Notes: generated by a model not told the origin, from the letters alone. Positions 53,391 to 62,022 are shown, counted from the stretch's first letter. The stretch: 64,000 nt of DNA from Nocardioides sp. S5 (GCF_017310035.1 NZ_CP022296.1:4402001-4466000); one strand, 5' to 3'. Numbers and translations: made by a program.

Positions 53391-53683
53391 CCCGCGGCCT
53401 GGTCGTGCACCAGGGCTCGCTGTCGACGCTGGAGACCGCCCTCGCCGACGCCACCGAGCAGATCACCACGCAGATCGACGACCTCCTCGAGCAGGTGGAG
53501 TCGCTCACGCCTGGCTGGGACGAGACCAGCGAGTCGCACCTCGCCCACCTCGAGCACCAGCAGAAGCTGCGCGACGGCGTCACCCGACTCACCGACGCGC
53601 TGGACCAGGTCAGGACGAAGCTCGCGACCCACCGCGAGGACGCCCGCGAGATCGAGGTCGAGAACGTCGCGATCGTGAACTGA
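53387..53683 (+). CDS. Small helical partner of the WXG100-like protein
   Basis: This 98-residue protein starts at GTG 53387 overlapping the previous stop. It is two long amphipathic helices with a central T-P-G-W-D-E-T-S-E-S turn, the W-x-x-T/S variant of the WXG turn. The arrangement of two adjacent helical hairpins of about 100 residues is the EsxA/EsxB pattern. It ends 130 bases before etfD. Confidence 0.7.
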   Translation: MTRGLVVHQGSLSTLETALADATEQITTQIDDLLEQVESLTPGWDETSESHLAHLEHQQKLRDGVTRLTDALDQVRTKLATHREDAREIEVENVAIVN

Positions 53684-53720
53684 TCACGACGGCTCCTCCG
53701 GGTTTCAAGTTACCTGCGGG

Positions 53721-53820
53721 TAGGATTCTTCTCACTCGCTCGAGCCCTGCCGTCCTCACCCGGGACGGATCTATGCTCCGGCTCTGTACGCCCCGACCGA
53801 GGAGCACCCCTTCATGCAGA
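53721..53820 (+). promoter_or_regulatory. Promoter and ribosome site of etfD
   Basis: TAGGAT at 53721-53726 is a good -10 in an A/T-rich patch, with TTTCAAG about 18 bases upstream as a poor -35. A GAGGAGC ribosome site lies 8-12 bases before the ATG at 53814. An overlapping TACC-N4-GGTA inverted repeat covers the -10. Confidence 0.45.
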
Positions 53821-56800
53821 TGATCGCGATCGTCGTCTCGTTCGCACTGACCGCCGTCGCCGTGGCCATGCTGGTCCCGGCCGTACGCCGCATGCTGGGC
53901 GTGATCCGCGCGGGCCAGCCGGCCCCGGGGCGCACGGACAACCCGGCCGGGCGCACGACGACGATGCTCAAGGAGACGTTCCTCCACACGCGGATGCTCC
54001 AGTGGCACTGGGTCGGCATCATGCACTGGTTCGTCTACGCCGCGTTCCTCTTCCTCAGCACGGCCGTGCTGGCGGCGTACTTCCAGCTCTTCGAGCCGTC
54101 CTTCGCCTGGCCGCTCATCGGCCACTGGTACCCCTACGAGTGGTTCAGCGAGCTCATCGGCCTGCTCAGCACCGTCGGCATCATCTACCTCATCCTGGTC
54201 CGCCAGCGGCACCACCCGCGCTCCGAGGGCCGCCGCAGCCGCTTCTTCGGCTCGAACTTCTGGCAGGCCTACTTCGTCGAGGCGCTCGCGCTGCTCGAGG
54301 GCGCGGCGATCCTCTTCGTCCGCGCCGCGGAGTGGAAGCTCGACGAGGACGCCGGCCGCAGCCACTACCCGATCGCCTCGTGGATCGGTGACGCGCTCTA
54401 CCCCAACGACACCCAGACGCTCGAGAACCTCATCTACGGCATCGCCGCCTTCAAGATCTCGCTGGCGATGATCTGGCTGATGGTGATCGCCCGCAACATC
54501 ACCATGGGCGTCGCGTGGCACCGCTTCACCGCGTGGTTCAACATCTGGTTCAAGCGCGAGTCCGACGGCAGCACCGCTCTCGGTGCGATGAAGCCGCTGA
54601 TGTCGGACGGCAAGGCGGTCACGCTCGACGATATCGACGACCTCGACGAGGACTCGGTGCTCGGCGTCGGCAAGGTCGAGGACTTCGCCTGGAAGGGGAT
54701 CCTCGACTTCACCACCTGCACCGAGTGCGGTCGCTGCCAGTCGCAGTGCCCCGCGTGGAACACCGAGAAGCCGCTGTCGCCCAAGCTGCTCATCACCGCG
54801 CTGCGCGACCACGCGTACGCCAAGCACGACGGTGACCCTGCCCACGCCGAGCGCGAGCTCGTCGGTGTCGGCGCCAAGGGCGAGAGCGGCGGCACCGCCG
54901 GCGCGGACGTCCTCGACTACTTCTACAACCCCGAGGACGCGCCGTTCGTCATCGACGAGGACGTGCTGTGGAGCTGCACCTCGTGCGGCGCCTGCGTCCA
55001 GCAGTGTCCCGTCGACATCGAGCACGTCGACCACATCATGGACATGCGGCGCTACCAGCTGCTGGTGGAGTCGAACTTCCCCGCCGAGCTCAACCAGCTC
55101 TTCAAGGGCCTGGAGAACAAGGGCAACCCGTGGAACATGTCGAGCACGGCTCGCATGGACTGGGCCAAGGGCCTCGACTTCGAGGTGCCGGTCGTCGGCG
55201 AGGACCTGGAGTCCCTCGAGTCGGTGGACTGGCTGTTCTGGGTCGGCTGCGCCGGGGCGTACGAGGACCGCGCGAAGAAGACCACGCGTGCGGTGGCCGA
55301 GCTGCTCGACATGGCCGGCATCTCCTTCGGCGTGCTCGGCAACGGCGAGACCTGCACCGGTGACCCGGCCCGTCGCGCCGGCAACGAGTTCGTCTTCCAG
55401 GGCCTGGCCCAGCAGAACGTCGAGACGTTCAAGGAGTACAAGGTCAAGAAGGTCGTCTCGACCTGCGCCCACTGCTTCAACACGCTCAAGAACGAGTACA
55501 AGGACTTCGGCATCGAGCTCGAGGTCGTCCACCACACCCAGCTGCTCAACCGCCTCGTGCGCGAGGGCAGGCTGACGCCCGTCACCGACGGCGCGGGTGC
55601 GGCGAAGCGCTCGATCACCTACCACGACCCGTGCTACCTCGGTCGCCACAACGAGGTCTACTCGCCGCCGCGCGAGCTGCTCCAGGTGCTGCCCGGAGCC
55701 GAGGTCATCGAGATGGAGCGCAACTCCGAGAAGTCCTTCTGCTGCGGCGCCGGCGGCGCGCGCATGTGGATGGAGGAGAACATCGGCGAGCGGATCAACA
55801 TGAACCGCACGAAGGAGGCCGTCGGCACCGGCGCCGACCAGATCGCCGTCGGCTGCCCCTTCTGCCGCGTGATGCTCTCCGACGGCCTCACCATGCAGCA
55901 GAGCAAGGGCGAGGCGCGCGAGGAGGTCGAGGTCCTCGACGTCGCGCAGATGCTGCTGGCATCGGTGAAGGGCGAGCAGGCGACCAAGGCCGCGCCCGGG
56001 TCCTCTGCTGCTGCGGCTCCCGCCGCCGCCGTCGCCGACACCGACGTCGCCACCAAGGACGAGCCGGAGGCCGGTGACGTCACCGTCACCGAGGACACCG
56101 TCACCGAGACCGCCGACGTCGGCCCCGCCGCCAAGGCGTCGGGCGGCTCGTCGCTCTTCGACACGCCCGCCCCCGAGGAGCCCGCTCCCGCGGAGCCGGC
56201 GTCGGCCGCGAAGCCCGCCGAGTCCGGCTCGCTCTTCGACACCCCCGCGCCCGAGCCCACCCCTGAGCCCACCGTCGAGGCTGAGTCTCCCAGCGACTCA
56301 ACCGGGAGTGTGCCCGCCGAGACGCCGGCCACCGACCTCGGCGCGGGCGGATCGCTCTTCGACCTCGGCACCCCCAGCGAGCCGGAGACCGCGGCCGCAG
56401 AGCCCGCCGTCGCCGTTGAGTCTCCCAGCGACTCAACCCCCAGTGCGCCCGCCGAGACCCCCGCCCCGGCTGACCTCGGCGGCGGCGGATCGCTCTTCGA
56501 CATCGCCGCGCCCGAGGCGCCTGCACCCAGGGCCGCGGAGCCGACGCCCGAGGCCACGCCCGAGCCCGAGGCGAAGGCCGCGCCGGAGCCCGAGGCCGGG
56601 CCGGAGCAGTCGGTCGCGGCTGCGCCCGAGCCGGTCGCGGAGGCTGCCCCGGCGCCGAGCGGTACGACGTCCACGCCGACCACCGATGCCGACCTGTCGA
56701 GCCTCGGCTCGCTGTTCGACCTCGAGGCGCCGGCCACGACAGCCGCCCCTGCTGCGAGTGCACCCGCGCCGGCCGCGGAGCCCGAGGTGGAGGCGACGCC

Positions 56801-57377
56801 CGAGGCAGAGGCGGAGGCGGAGGCGGAGGCGCAGCCCGAGCCCGAGCCGGTCGAGGCCGAGCCCGAGTCGGTCGCCTCCGAGGAGCCGGCAGCTGCCGCG
56901 CCGAGCGCGCCGGCGTCCAGCGGTGCGACCTCGACCCCGACCACCGACGTCGACATCTCCGGCCTCGGCTCGCTGTTCGACCTAGAGGCACCGGCCACGA
57001 CGGCGGCGCCCGCCGCCAGCGCACCCGCACCTGCTGCGGAGCCGGAGGCCCAGGTCGAGGCCGAGCCAGCGGCATCGACTCCCAGCTCACCGCCGAGCGG
57101 CGCGGACCTCAGCCGGGCAGCGACCTTCGCCGACCCCGAGGACCCCGCTCCCGAGGCCGAGCCTGCCGCGGAGCCCATCGCCGAGGCGCCCACCGTGGAC
57201 GACCCGGAGACGGTGCTCGACGCGGACGACGTCCCAGCGGACGAGCCGGCGGCCGAGGAGCCCGAGGAGCCGGCGACCAAGCCGGCGACCAAGCCGGCCC
57301 CGTCCACCGACGGCCCGGCCCACACGCCGCGTACGGACGTCGACATCAGCGGTTCGGGCTCGCTCTTCGACCTCTGA
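53814..57377 (+). CDS. etfD: Membrane iron-sulfur ETF:quinone oxidoreductase with long repetitive tail
   Basis: This 1187-residue protein has about five to six N-terminal membrane helices (residues ~1-240). Two [4Fe-4S] sites follow, at C302 (C-T-E-C-G-R-C-Q-S-Q-C-P) and C388 (C-T-S-C-G-A-C-V-Q-Q-C-P), then two Cys-rich CCG domains (C-A-H-C-F-N-T and S-F-C-C-G-A-G-G-A-R). This matches mycobacterial EtfD (Rv0338c), which passes electrons from electron-transfer flavoprotein to the quinone pool during fatty-acid oxidation. Residues ~722-1187 are a Pro/Ala/Glu-rich disordered tail with seven S-L-F-D motifs, the last at the C-terminus. Electron-transfer flavoprotein genes are not in the window. 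Confidence 0.85.
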   Translation: MQMIAIVVSFALTAVAVAMLVPAVRRMLGVIRAGQPAPGRTDNPAGRTTTMLKETFLHTRMLQWHWVGIMHWFVYAAFLFLSTAVLAAYFQLFEPSFAWPLIGHWYPYEWFSELIGLLSTVGIIYLILVRQRHHPRSEGRRSRFFGSNFWQAYFVEALALLEGAAILFVRAAEWKLDEDAGRSHYPIASWIGDALYPNDTQTLENLIYGIAAFKISLAMIWLMVIARNITMGVAWHRFTAWFNIWFKRESDGSTALGAMKPLMSDGKAVTLDDIDDLDEDSVLGVGKVEDFAWKGILDFTTCTECGRCQSQCPAWNTEKPLSPKLLITALRDHAYAKHDGDPAHAERELVGVGAKGESGGTAGADVLDYFYNPEDAPFVIDEDVLWSCTSCGACVQQCPVDIEHVDHIMDMRRYQLLVESNFPAELNQLFKGLENKGNPWNMSSTARMDWAKGLDFEVPVVGEDLESLESVDWLFWVGCAGAYEDRAKKTTRAVAELLDMAGISFGVLGNGETCTGDPARRAGNEFVFQGLAQQNVETFKEYKVKKVVSTCAHCFNTLKNEYKDFGIELEVVHHTQLLNRLVREGRLTPVTDGAGAAKRSITYHDPCYLGRHNEVYSPPRELLQVLPGAEVIEMERNSEKSFCCGAGGARMWMEENIGERINMNRTKEAVGTGADQIAVGCPFCRVMLSDGLTMQQSKGEAREEVEVLDVAQMLLASVKGEQATKAAPGSSAAAAPAAAVADTDVATKDEPEAGDVTVTEDTVTETADVGPAAKASGGSSLFDTPAPEEPAPAEPASAAKPAESGSLFDTPAPEPTPEPTVEAESPSDSTGSVPAETPATDLGAGGSLFDLGTPSEPETAAAEPAVAVESPSDSTPSAPAETPAPADLGGGGSLFDIAAPEAPAPRAAEPTPEATPEPEAKAAPEPEAGPEQSVAAAPEPVAEAAPAPSGTTSTPTTDADLSSLGSLFDLEAPATTAAPAASAPAPAAEPEVEATPEAEAEAEAEAQPEPEPVEAEPESVASEEPAAAAPSAPASSGATSTPTTDVDISGLGSLFDLEAPATTAAPAASAPAPAAEPEAQVEAEPAASTPSSPPSGADLSRAATFADPEDPAPEAEPAAEPIAEAPTVDDPETVLDADDVPADEPAAEEPEEPATKPATKPAPSTDGPAHTPRTDVDISGSGSLFDL
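56283..56437. repeat. Two copies of a 20-bp palindromic repeat inside the etfD tail
   Basis: GAGTCTCCCAGCGACTCAAC is exact at 56283-56302 and 56418-56437, 135 bases apart. With the bases before it, the second copy forms GTTGAGTC-N7-GACTCAAC, a perfect 8-bp inverted repeat. Both encode E-S-P-S-D-S-T in the same frame. Confidence 0.8.
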
Positions 57378-57389
57378 TCCCGGCCCAGC

Positions 57390-57429
57390 GTCATGCGGAC
57401 CCGCACCCATCGGTGCGGGTCCGTATGAC
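57390..57429 (+). terminator. Long hairpin terminator after etfD
   Basis: An 18-bp stem with one mismatch (GTCATGCGGACCCGCACC and its complement) and a CATC loop begins 12 bases after the etfD stop. Confidence 0.8.
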
Positions 57430-57453
57430 GTCCGGGCCGGCCAGCACGCGCAG

Positions 57454-57521
57454 GTGACGTCACGCCGATGTCAGATGACATCATCTTTCCGTTGACGTGA
57501 CGTCATGATGGTGTCATCATG
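57454..57521. promoter_or_regulatory. Dense operator region upstream of the RHH gene
   Basis: GTGACGTCAC (57454-57463), GATGTCA-GA-TGACATC (57467-57482), TGACGTCA (57498-57505) and CATGATG-GTGT-CATCATG (57504-57521) are all inverted repeats. The last one covers the start codon at 57519. So many palindromes around one promoter point to autoregulation by the encoded ribbon-helix-helix protein. Confidence 0.65.
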
Positions 57522-58073
57522 GTGCGCATGGACATCACGCCGTACGTCGACTCCCTCCGCCGCGACCTCCTCGCCGCGGCCGAGGCCGGTGGCGAGGAGC
57601 TCAAGCAGGCCGCGGAGCGCCTGGCCTACGCCCTCGACCCGAGCGCACGCCTCGCCCTGATGGAGGCCATCTCCCACGCCGCGGCCGAGATCACCGCCGA
57701 GCTGCCCGACGGCAGCGTCGACGTACGCCTGGTGGGTCGCCAGCTCGACTTCGTCGTCGAGGTCGCGCCGCCGAGCGCCGTCCCGGCACCGCCTCCCCCG
57801 CCCGCGGCCCCGGCACCGCCGGAGGACGAGGACGGCGACCTGGCCCGGATCACCCTCCGCATCCCCGAGGCCGTCAAGGCCCGCGCCGAGGAGCGGGCCG
57901 CGGCCGCCGGGCAGAGCCTCAACACTTGGCTGGTCGGCGTCGTGCGCGCCGCCTCCAACGACCACGCGATCAACATCGACGTCGACCTCAGCAGCATCCC
58001 GTTCGTCGGCTACGACCCGTTCGCGGCCACCCGGAAGCAGGGCAACGCCAGGCGGATGACCGGCTGGCTCTGA
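57519..58073 (+). CDS. Ribbon-helix-helix regulator with N-terminal helical domain
   Basis: This 184-residue protein ends with a ribbon-helix-helix fold: a strand A-R-I-T-L-R-I-P followed by E-A-V-K-A-R-A-E-E-R-A-A-A-A-G and N-T-W-L-V-G-V-V-R-A-A, the Arc/HicB-type DNA-binding unit. The first ~90 residues are helical with a short beta pair, then a Pro-rich hinge. Start ATG 57519 or 57528 (the second gives nine fewer bases). The operator region contains four inverted repeats, one over the start, so it is probably a self-repressor. It leads a unit with a DUF4097 protein and a microprotein. Confidence 0.85.
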   Translation: MVRMDITPYVDSLRRDLLAAAEAGGEELKQAAERLAYALDPSARLALMEAISHAAAEITAELPDGSVDVRLVGRQLDFVVEVAPPSAVPAPPPPPAAPAPPEDEDGDLARITLRIPEAVKARAEERAAAAGQSLNTWLVGVVRAASNDHAINIDVDLSSIPFVGYDPFAATRKQGNARRMTGWL

Positions 58074-58173
58074 CGGCCAGCCGCACCGCAGCCCACCACC
58101 ACACCGCACCACAGCGGACCGGCACCGGCCGGCCCGTCGGACGAGCACACCCTCACACCGACCGGAGACACCG

Positions 58174-59022
58174 ATGAGCCAGCACCTCGACCTCAGCTTC
58201 GACACCCCCGAGCCGATCGACCTCTACGTCGAGAACGGCCGCGGCCTCGTCGACGTCACTGCCACCTCCACCACCGAGACGACCGTCCGGATCACCGGCG
58301 AGCGCGCGGAGGAGTACGACGTCCGTGACCTGTCCGAGGGCCACGGACCGCGCCGCATCGCGATCATCGCGCCGCAGCGCAGCGGCGGCTTCTTCGGCAA
58401 GGACCCCCGCGCCGAGGTCGTCGTCGAGCTGCCGGTCGCCAGCCGCGTCGACGCCAAGGTCGGCAGCAGCGACGTACGCCTGCACGGGCGCTTCGACGAC
58501 ACCCGCGTCGACGCCGGGTCGGGCGACATCTCGCTCGACGTCGTCGACGGCGACACCGTCGTCCAGTCGGGCTCCGGCGACCTCGTCGCCGAGCACCTCG
58601 CCGGCGAGGCGCGGGTCAAGACCGGCTCCGGCGACGTCCTCGTGCGGCGCGCCGACTCCAGCCTGGTCGTCACGACCGGGAGCGGGGACGTGCGCGTCGG
58701 CGTGGTCGGCGACGAGGTGGCCATCAAGACCGGCTCCGGCGACGCCCAGGTGGGCACGCTGGGCGGCGAGGCCGTCTTCACCACCGGGTCGGGCGACCTC
58801 GTCGTGGGCGAGACGGCGTCGGGTCGGGTGACCGCCCGGACCGCCAGCGGCGACGTCCGCATCGGCGTACGCGCCGGGACGCCGGTGTGGACCGACGTCC
58901 GCACCGCGAGCGGACGGCTCTCGTCCAGCCTGCCGCCCACGGGCGAGCCCGCCGCCGACCAGCCCTACCTCGAGGTGCGGGCCACCACCGCCTCGGGCGA
59001 CGTCACCCTCCACCAGTGCTGA
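58174..59022 (+). CDS. DUF4097 family beta-helix-like protein
   Basis: This 282-residue protein has a central region (~residues 100-240) of repeated steps such as T-G-S-G-D-V and S-G-S-G-D-L, each 18-23 residues, as in a parallel beta-helix. It matches the DUF4097 pattern of putative adhesin or polymer-binding domains. No signal peptide, so probably cytoplasmic or attached to the inner face. It lies 100 bases after the RHH gene and 35 bases before the microprotein. Confidence 0.85.
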   Translation: MSQHLDLSFDTPEPIDLYVENGRGLVDVTATSTTETTVRITGERAEEYDVRDLSEGHGPRRIAIIAPQRSGGFFGKDPRAEVVVELPVASRVDAKVGSSDVRLHGRFDDTRVDAGSGDISLDVVDGDTVVQSGSGDLVAEHLAGEARVKTGSGDVLVRRADSSLVVTTGSGDVRVGVVGDEVAIKTGSGDAQVGTLGGEAVFTTGSGDLVVGETASGRVTARTASGDVRIGVRAGTPVWTDVRTASGRLSSSLPPTGEPAADQPYLEVRATTASGDVTLHQC

Positions 59023-59057
59023 CGCACTCCCACCACCGAGCAGAAAGGAGCACGACC

Positions 59058-59150
59058 ATGTACGAGTCCTTCACCGACATCGAGCTGATCGCCCGGCACC
59101 GCATCGCCGAGCGCGTGCGCTTCTCGCCGCGCGCCCCGAAGCGCCGCTGA
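59058..59150 (+). CDS. 30-residue basic microprotein
   Basis: A 31-codon frame starts at ATG 59058 behind GAAAGGAGCACG and stops TGA at 59148-59150. The peptide begins M-Y-E-S-F, has E-L-I-A-R-H-R-I-A-E-R-V-R and ends Arg/Lys-rich. It shares the plan of the microprotein at 15883-15999. Last gene of the RHH-DUF4097 unit; it ends 21 bases from the convergent siderophore-interacting protein gene. Confidence 0.6.
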   Translation: MYESFTDIELIARHRIAERVRFSPRAPKRR

Positions 59151-59171
59151 TCCTCGCGCAGGCGTCGCGGT

Positions 59172-60110
59172 TCAGGACCGCATCGCGACGCCGCGGCGCC
59201 AGTAGCCCATGAAGGCCACGCGGCTGCGGTCGAAGCCGAGCTCGTTGACCAGGTGCCGCCGCAGGCCGGTCACGACCTTGGACTCCCCCGCGATCCAGGC
59301 GTAGGTCCCGCCGACACCGCTGGCGTCGTCCGCGACCTCCTCGCCCGAGGACGAGTAGGACGGCGTCTCCCACAGGTCGGGGTCGACCTCGTCCGGGGCG
59401 ACGTCGACCGTCGCGCCGGGGATGCCGAGGTGAGCCACGACCGCGTCGTGCAGGCCGAGGCCGAGCTCCGCGCCATCGCGCGCCAGCCACACGACCTCGA
59501 CGCCCGCCGGACGGCGTACGTCTTGGACGTCGGCGGCCACGGGCACCTCGAGGAACGCCGTGCCGCGGGCGTCGTCGGGCAGCTGCTCGAGCACCGAGCA
59601 GACGGCCGGCACCGCCGTCTCGTCGCCCACCAGCAGCAGGTCCGAGCCCGGGGTCGGGTCGAACTCGATGCCGCCGTAGGGGAACCCGCGGCGCGGCGCG
59701 AGCACCACGATCCGGTCGCCCGGAGCGGCCGTGGAGGCCCAGAGCGACCCGGGTCCGACGAGGTCGCCCTCGAGGTGCAGCACCATGTCCACGACGAAGG
59801 TGGTCTGCTCGCCCGAGCCGCGCACGTCGCGGATCGTGTAGGTCCGCATGTGGCCGCGCTCGGCGGCGGGGCGGTCAAGCCAGGTGGCCAGCCACGTCTC
59901 GTCCGCGCCCTCGGTCGAGGTCATCCCACCCGTCTCCGGGTCAGGGAAGACCAGCTTGATGCGCTGGTCGTAGCGCGGGCCGTCGACGCCGAAGTGCGCC
60001 AGCTCGGGACCGCCGAGCTCGACGCGGGCGAAGGTCGGGCTGATCCGTTCGACCGAGACCACCTCGACGTCGGCGAGCAGCATGGGGAGCACGGAGGTGG
60101 TCACGGTCAT
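59172..60110 (-). CDS. Siderophore-interacting FAD/NAD(P)H reductase (SIP family)
   Basis: This 312-residue protein has an N-terminal FAD-binding beta barrel with R-T-Y-T-I-R-D near residue 95 and a C-terminal NAD(P)H half ending W-R-R-G-V-A, both usual for ViuB/YqjH-type siderophore-interacting proteins. They reduce Fe(III)-siderophores in the cytoplasm to free Fe(II). The ATG at 60110 shares 4 bases with the ATPase stop, so it is translated right after the importer genes. Confidence 0.93.
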   Translation of the reverse strand: MTVTTSVLPMLLADVEVVSVERISPTFARVELGGPELAHFGVDGPRYDQRIKLVFPDPETGGMTSTEGADETWLATWLDRPAAERGHMRTYTIRDVRGSGEQTTFVVDMVLHLEGDLVGPGSLWASTAAPGDRIVVLAPRRGFPYGGIEFDPTPGSDLLLVGDETAVPAVCSVLEQLPDDARGTAFLEVPVAADVQDVRRPAGVEVVWLARDGAELGLGLHDAVVAHLGIPGATVDVAPDEVDPDLWETPSYSSSGEEVADDASGVGGTYAWIAGESKVVTGLRRHLVNELGFDRSRVAFMGYWRRGVAMRS

Positions 60111-60955
60111 CGGGTCTCCTTGACGGGGCTGGCGGGGACGGGCACGGGGGTGTGCCGTCCCACGGGTACGACGAGCGGGGTGTGCGACACCGGGTCGTCG
60201 ATCACGCGGTTGTCGAGGCCGAACACGGTGCGCACGACCTCTTCGGTGACCACCTCGCGCGGCGTGCCCTCGGCCACGATGCGGCCGTGGAGCAGGGCCA
60301 CGAGGTGGTCGGCGTAGCGCGCGGACAGGTTGAGGTCGTGAAGCACCATCACGATCGTGGTTCCGCGACGGGCGTTGAGCTCGGCGAGCAGGTCGAGCAT
60401 CTCGACCTGGTGGGCCACGTCGAGGTAGGTGGTCGGCTCGTCGAGCAGCAGCAGGTCGGTGCCCTGGGCGAGCGCCATCGCGATCCAGACGCGCTGGCGC
60501 TGGCCGCCGCTGAGCTCGTCGACCATGCGGTCGGCGAGCTCGAGGGTGTCGGTGAGCACGAGCGCCTCGGCCACCGCCTGCTCGTCCTCGGCGGTCCAGC
60601 GACCGAAGGGGCCGTGGTGCGGGTGGCGTCCGCGGCCGACGAGGTCGGCGACCGTGACGCCCTCCGGCGTGATGGGGTTCTGCGGGAGCAGCCCGAGGGT
60701 GCGAGCGACCTGCTTGGTGGGCAGCCGGTGGATCGCCTCGCCGTCGAGCAGCACGGCCCCCGACCGCGGTCGCAGCAGGCGGGCGAGCCCGCGCAGCAGC
60801 GTGGACTTGCCGCACGCGTTGGCCCCGACGACGACGGTGACCTTGCCGTGCGGCACCCGCAGGTCCAGGTCGCGTACGACGTCGGTGTCGGCGTAGCCGA
60901 GCGTCAGTCCGCTCGCCGCGAGGCGCGCGCTGCTGGTGGGGTCGGCGGTGTTCAT
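60107..60955 (-). CDS. Iron-siderophore ABC transporter ATPase (FecE/FepC-like)
   Basis: This 282-residue ATPase has Walker A G-A-N-A-C-G-K-S-T (about residue 43), signature L-S-G-G-Q-R-Q-R-V, Walker B L-L-L-L-D-E-P-T and the H-loop V-L-H-D-L-N. This is the FepC/FhuC subfamily of siderophore importers. It overlaps both neighbours by 4 bases. Works with the two permeases below. Confidence 0.95.
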   Translation of the reverse strand: MNTADPTSSARLAASGLTLGYADTDVVRDLDLRVPHGKVTVVVGANACGKSTLLRGLARLLRPRSGAVLLDGEAIHRLPTKQVARTLGLLPQNPITPEGVTVADLVGRGRHPHHGPFGRWTAEDEQAVAEALVLTDTLELADRMVDELSGGQRQRVWIAMALAQGTDLLLLDEPTTYLDVAHQVEMLDLLAELNARRGTTIVMVLHDLNLSARYADHLVALLHGRIVAEGTPREVVTEEVVRTVFGLDNRVIDDPVSHTPLVVPVGRHTPVPVPASPVKETR

Positions 60956-62022
60956 GCCGCCCTCCTTCCACGGAGTCCGTGACGGGGGCCGCGGGCGAGC
61001 AGCCAGAGCAGGAACGGTGCGCCGAAGGCGCCGGTGACCACGCCGACGGGCAGGTTGAGGTCCGGGACGGCGTAGGCGCCGACGTGGTCGCCGACCAGCA
61101 CGATCACGGCGCCGACGAGCCCGGCGGCGGGCAGCGTCGTACGTCCGCGGTTGAGCGCGCGGGCGATCGGCCCGGACAGGAAGGCCACGAAGGCGACCGG
61201 GCCGGCCGCCGCGACACCGACGGCGACGAGGAGCACGCCGAGCAGCATCAAGAGCTCGGTGCGCGCACGACCCACGCCGAGCCCTGCTGCGGCGTCGTCG
61301 CCGAGCTCGCTGACCGGGAGCGAGCGCGCGGCGCACGCCGTGGCGGGGAGCAGGACCGCGAGGGCGCCGGCGAGCAGGCCGATGCCCGTCCAGGCGACAC
61401 CGTTGACGCTGCCGGTGAGCCAGCGCAGGACCAGCTGGACGTCGTACTCGTCGACGCGGGTGAAGACGTACTGGATGACCGACTGCATGGCGGCGGCGAG
61501 GCCGATGCCCGCGAGCACGAGGCGGAAGCCGCCGTGGTCGCCGGCGACGGCGCGGACCACGAGTGCGACCCCGAGCGCGCCGAGTACCGCGGCGGCCGAG
61601 ACCGGCCAGCCCGACCAGCCGGCGAGGGCGATCGCGGAGACCGCGGCGGCGCTCGCGCCGAGGCTGACCCCGACGATGTCGGGGCTGGCGAGCGGGTTGC
61701 GCAGGGTGGTCTGGAAGATCGCGCCGCCCACGCCGAAGGCGACGCCGACGAGCACCGCCAGCACCGCGCGGGGCAGCTTGGACTCCATCACGATGTAGGT
61801 CGCGCCGGGGATCTGCTCGCCGCCGAGGATCCGCACGAGGTCGGGGATCGTCACGGTGTAGTCGCCGAGCAGGACGCGCACGGCGAAGGCGCCGACCAGG
61901 GCGAGCACGAGGCCCGCCAGCAGGCGGCGGTGGTGGACCCGCGGTGCGCGACGCGCACGACGTACGACCTCGACGGCGTCGGGAGCGGTCGGCGTCCGGC
62001 GGCGCTCGAGGGTGAGGCTCAC
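60952..62022 (-). CDS. Iron-siderophore ABC transporter permease (FepG-like)
   Basis: This 356-residue FecCD-family permease has about nine to ten membrane helices and the R-N-P-L-A-S-P-D-I-V-G-V block typical of the family. GTG start at 62022 overlaps the first permease stop. An Arg-rich cytoplasmic start (R-R-A-R-R-A-P-R) precedes the first helix. Forms a heterodimer channel with the next permease. Confidence 0.95.
   Translation of the reverse strand: MSLTLERRRTPTAPDAVEVVRRARRAPRVHHRRLLAGLVLALVGAFAVRVLLGDYTVTIPDLVRILGGEQIPGATYIVMESKLPRAVLAVLVGVAFGVGGAIFQTTLRNPLASPDIVGVSLGASAAAVSAIALAGWSGWPVSAAAVLGALGVALVVRAVAGDHGGFRLVLAGIGLAAAMQSVIQYVFTRVDEYDVQLVLRWLTGSVNGVAWTGIGLLAGALAVLLPATACAARSLPVSELGDDAAAGLGVGRARTELLMLLGVLLVAVGVAAAGPVAFVAFLSGPIARALNRGRTTLPAAGLVGAVIVLVGDHVGAYAVPDLNLPVGVVTGAFGAPFLLWLLARGPRHGLRGRRAA

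Noticed and set aside
53610..55649. A 679-residue minus-strand frame opposite etfD
   Set aside because: Antisense to conserved iron-sulfur motifs; Arg/Glu/Asp/Val composition typical of shadow frames.
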